Assembly (NCBI RefSeq): GCF_001404985.1
Contig: NZ_JRLF01000015.1
Coordinates: 682,001-746,000, forward strand
From: Flavobacterium aquidurense
GTDB taxonomy: Bacteria; Bacteroidota; Bacteroidia; Flavobacteriales; Flavobacteriaceae
DNA length: 64,000 bases
Direction of reading: 5' to 3'
Shown here: positions 63,116-64,000 of the stretch, in pieces
How positions within the stretch are numbered: position 1 is the first letter of the stretch
Layout: each line of letters opens with the position of its first letter
Program-made: the position numbers and the translations under genes
The notes under the pieces: generated by a model
What the model was told of the DNA's origin: nothing
What the model saw: the letters and a program-made list of their open reading frames with translations, nothing else
Database searches by the model: none

Positions 63116-63804
63116 ATCAGTATTTTAATAAACCCTTGAAGTTTGCTTTTTCATTTTTTGTTCTCGTAAAATGAAAAGTTATACCCCCTTTTTCAAAATT
63201 GCCTTTAGAATAATAATCGTTTTTCAGACTAATCTTTTAGACAAAATTTAATCACTTTGCAGGCACGAAATCAGAGACATTCCCACAGCGTTTATTAGGA
63301 AAACTTTGTAGAAAGAGGTTCTTCAACTTTGCTTCTTTATTCTTTATACTCGTAAAATGAAAAGTTATACCCACTTTTTCAAAATTATTTTTAGAATAAT
63401 CATTCTTTTCAAACTAATCATTTAGACAAAATTTAATCACTTTGCGGGCACGAAGTCAGAGACATTCGCGCAGCGTTGATTACGACACTTCGTAGAGTGG
63501 GGGCTTTTACATTTACTATACTTAATAATCCAATTGCAATTGATATTAAACTAATATTTAGTTTAATTTTATTTTCTTATTTTTTTATTACATGAAATAT
63601 ATCAGTATTTTAACGAATTCTTCAATTTTGCTTCTTTATTTTGTGTTCTACTACAATGAAAAGTTATGCTCACTCTTTTAAAATTCTCTATAGAATAATA
63701 ATCTTTCTCAAACTAATCTTTTAAGCAAAATTTAATCACATTGCGGGCACGAAGTCAGAGACATTCGCGCAGCGTTGATTAGGAAAACTACGTAGAGCGG
63801 GAGG
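63116..63804. repeat. Three imperfect direct repeats of about 190 bp
   Basis: Copies at about 63116-63320, 63321-63503 and 63601-63804. Shared blocks in the same order: TTTGCTTCTTTATT, AAAATGAAAAGTTATACC, TTTAGACAAAATTTAATCAC, GGCACGAAGTCAGAGACATT, CGCAGCGTTGATTA and CGTAGAG. Copies 1 and 2 are contiguous; about 95 nt separates copy 3. No frame is maintained across the copies (indels are not multiples of three), so they are non-coding. The whole gene-free stretch is 63020-63852. Confidence 0.85.
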
Positions 63805-63852
63805 TAAAAAACACATAATATTTCTAAAAATTTCGATAATTATCTAATTTGT

Positions 63853-64000
63853 CTAATTGACAAATCTTACGGGTACATTATTTTTACTTTCGATAATTCC
63901 ATGGTAAACTTTGTATTTGTTTTCGTTAATTGTTTTAAGTATAGGTCGAGGCAAAAATTTCATATAATCTGTACTATCACTATAAATTAACATTTTAAAA
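63853..64000 (-). CDS. C-terminal fragment of an unrecognised protein (5' end outside window)
   Basis: A minus-strand frame enters at the window edge and ends at TAG 63853-63855, giving about 49 residues (MLIYSDSTDYMKFLPRPILK, then TINENKYKVYHGIIE and a short tail). It could be the end of a longer gene, or a short ORF beginning at ATG 63991-63993. I recognise no family. Position suggests another surface-glycan gene, but this is only context. Confidence 0.45.
   Translation of the reverse strand, partial: FKMLIYSDSTDYMKFLPRPILKTINENKYKVYHGIIESKNNVPVRFVN

Noticed and set aside
63116..63804. CRISPR array
   Set aside because: The units are about 190 bp, imperfect and only three, without short identical repeats, regular spacers or cas genes.
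1..64000. tRNA or rRNA genes
   Set aside because: I looked in the spacers for T-arm like GGTTCGA patterns and cloverleaf candidates and found none convincing.

Overview
The window reads as chromosome of a low-GC Bacteroidetes bacterium, most likely a Flavobacterium or close relative. The evidence is: type IX secretion (T9SS) sorting domains of types A and B, a PorP/SprF-like protein, several TonB-dependent receptors, a fused SecDF, lipoproteins with an S-K-D-D export signal, Bacteroidetes-type promoters (TTTG then TAnnTTTG), and start codons without clear Shine-Dalgarno sequences. Identity is inferred from these features, not from a database match. No rRNA, tRNA, CRISPR array, transposase or integrase was seen.

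Layout. 1-1298 (minus): LRR lipoprotein, cut by the window edge. 1513-5390: plus-strand cassette of PhzF-like protein, acyltransferase, AraC-type regulator and a TetX-related flavin monooxygenase. 5669-10118: topB, a small lipoprotein and an MFS transporter. 10370-16348: probable iron/siderophore locus, with two TonB-dependent receptors flanking a DUF4198 protein; all three share a TCTAAATAA-type inverted repeat at the promoter. 16549-21276: APC permease and a T9SS-secreted subtilisin-like protease. 21415-25312: valS, a DUF1573 protein and a lipoprotein. 25476-31253 (minus): trio of type B-sorted giant secreted protein, PorP/SprF-like protein and OmpA-family protein. 31413-32738: PDZ aspartyl protease. 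32861-37804 (plus): aminotransferase, folE, cysS, yidD, lgt. 38256-44441 (minus): secDF, mdh, gyrB. 44744-49396: YD-like secreted protein and two tandem asparagine-synthase genes, one with a degenerate glutaminase site. 50064-56608 (minus): Gre-like factor, plugless outer-membrane barrel, second PhzF-like protein, 1004-residue TPR protein. 56918-63019: ftsE, then surface-polysaccharide genes on alternating strands (methyltransferase, four glycosyltransferases, FdtA/WxcM-like cupin). The last kilobase holds three copies of a ~190 bp direct repeat and the tail of another minus-strand frame.

Most genes are ordinary housekeeping or envelope genes. The most interesting signals are: (1) the asnB pair in which one copy has lost Cys, Arg and Asn of the glutaminase site but keeps the synthetase site; (2) several families of structured intergenic repeats, notably two elements with an identical core inside perfect 10 bp arms that differ completely between copies; (3) the shared operator-like repeat of the iron-type locus; (4) the terminal 190 bp repeats; (5) a chromosomal TetX relative with altered substrate-pocket positions. 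I found no convincing wholly new multi-gene system; the repeat families are the best candidates for something undescribed.
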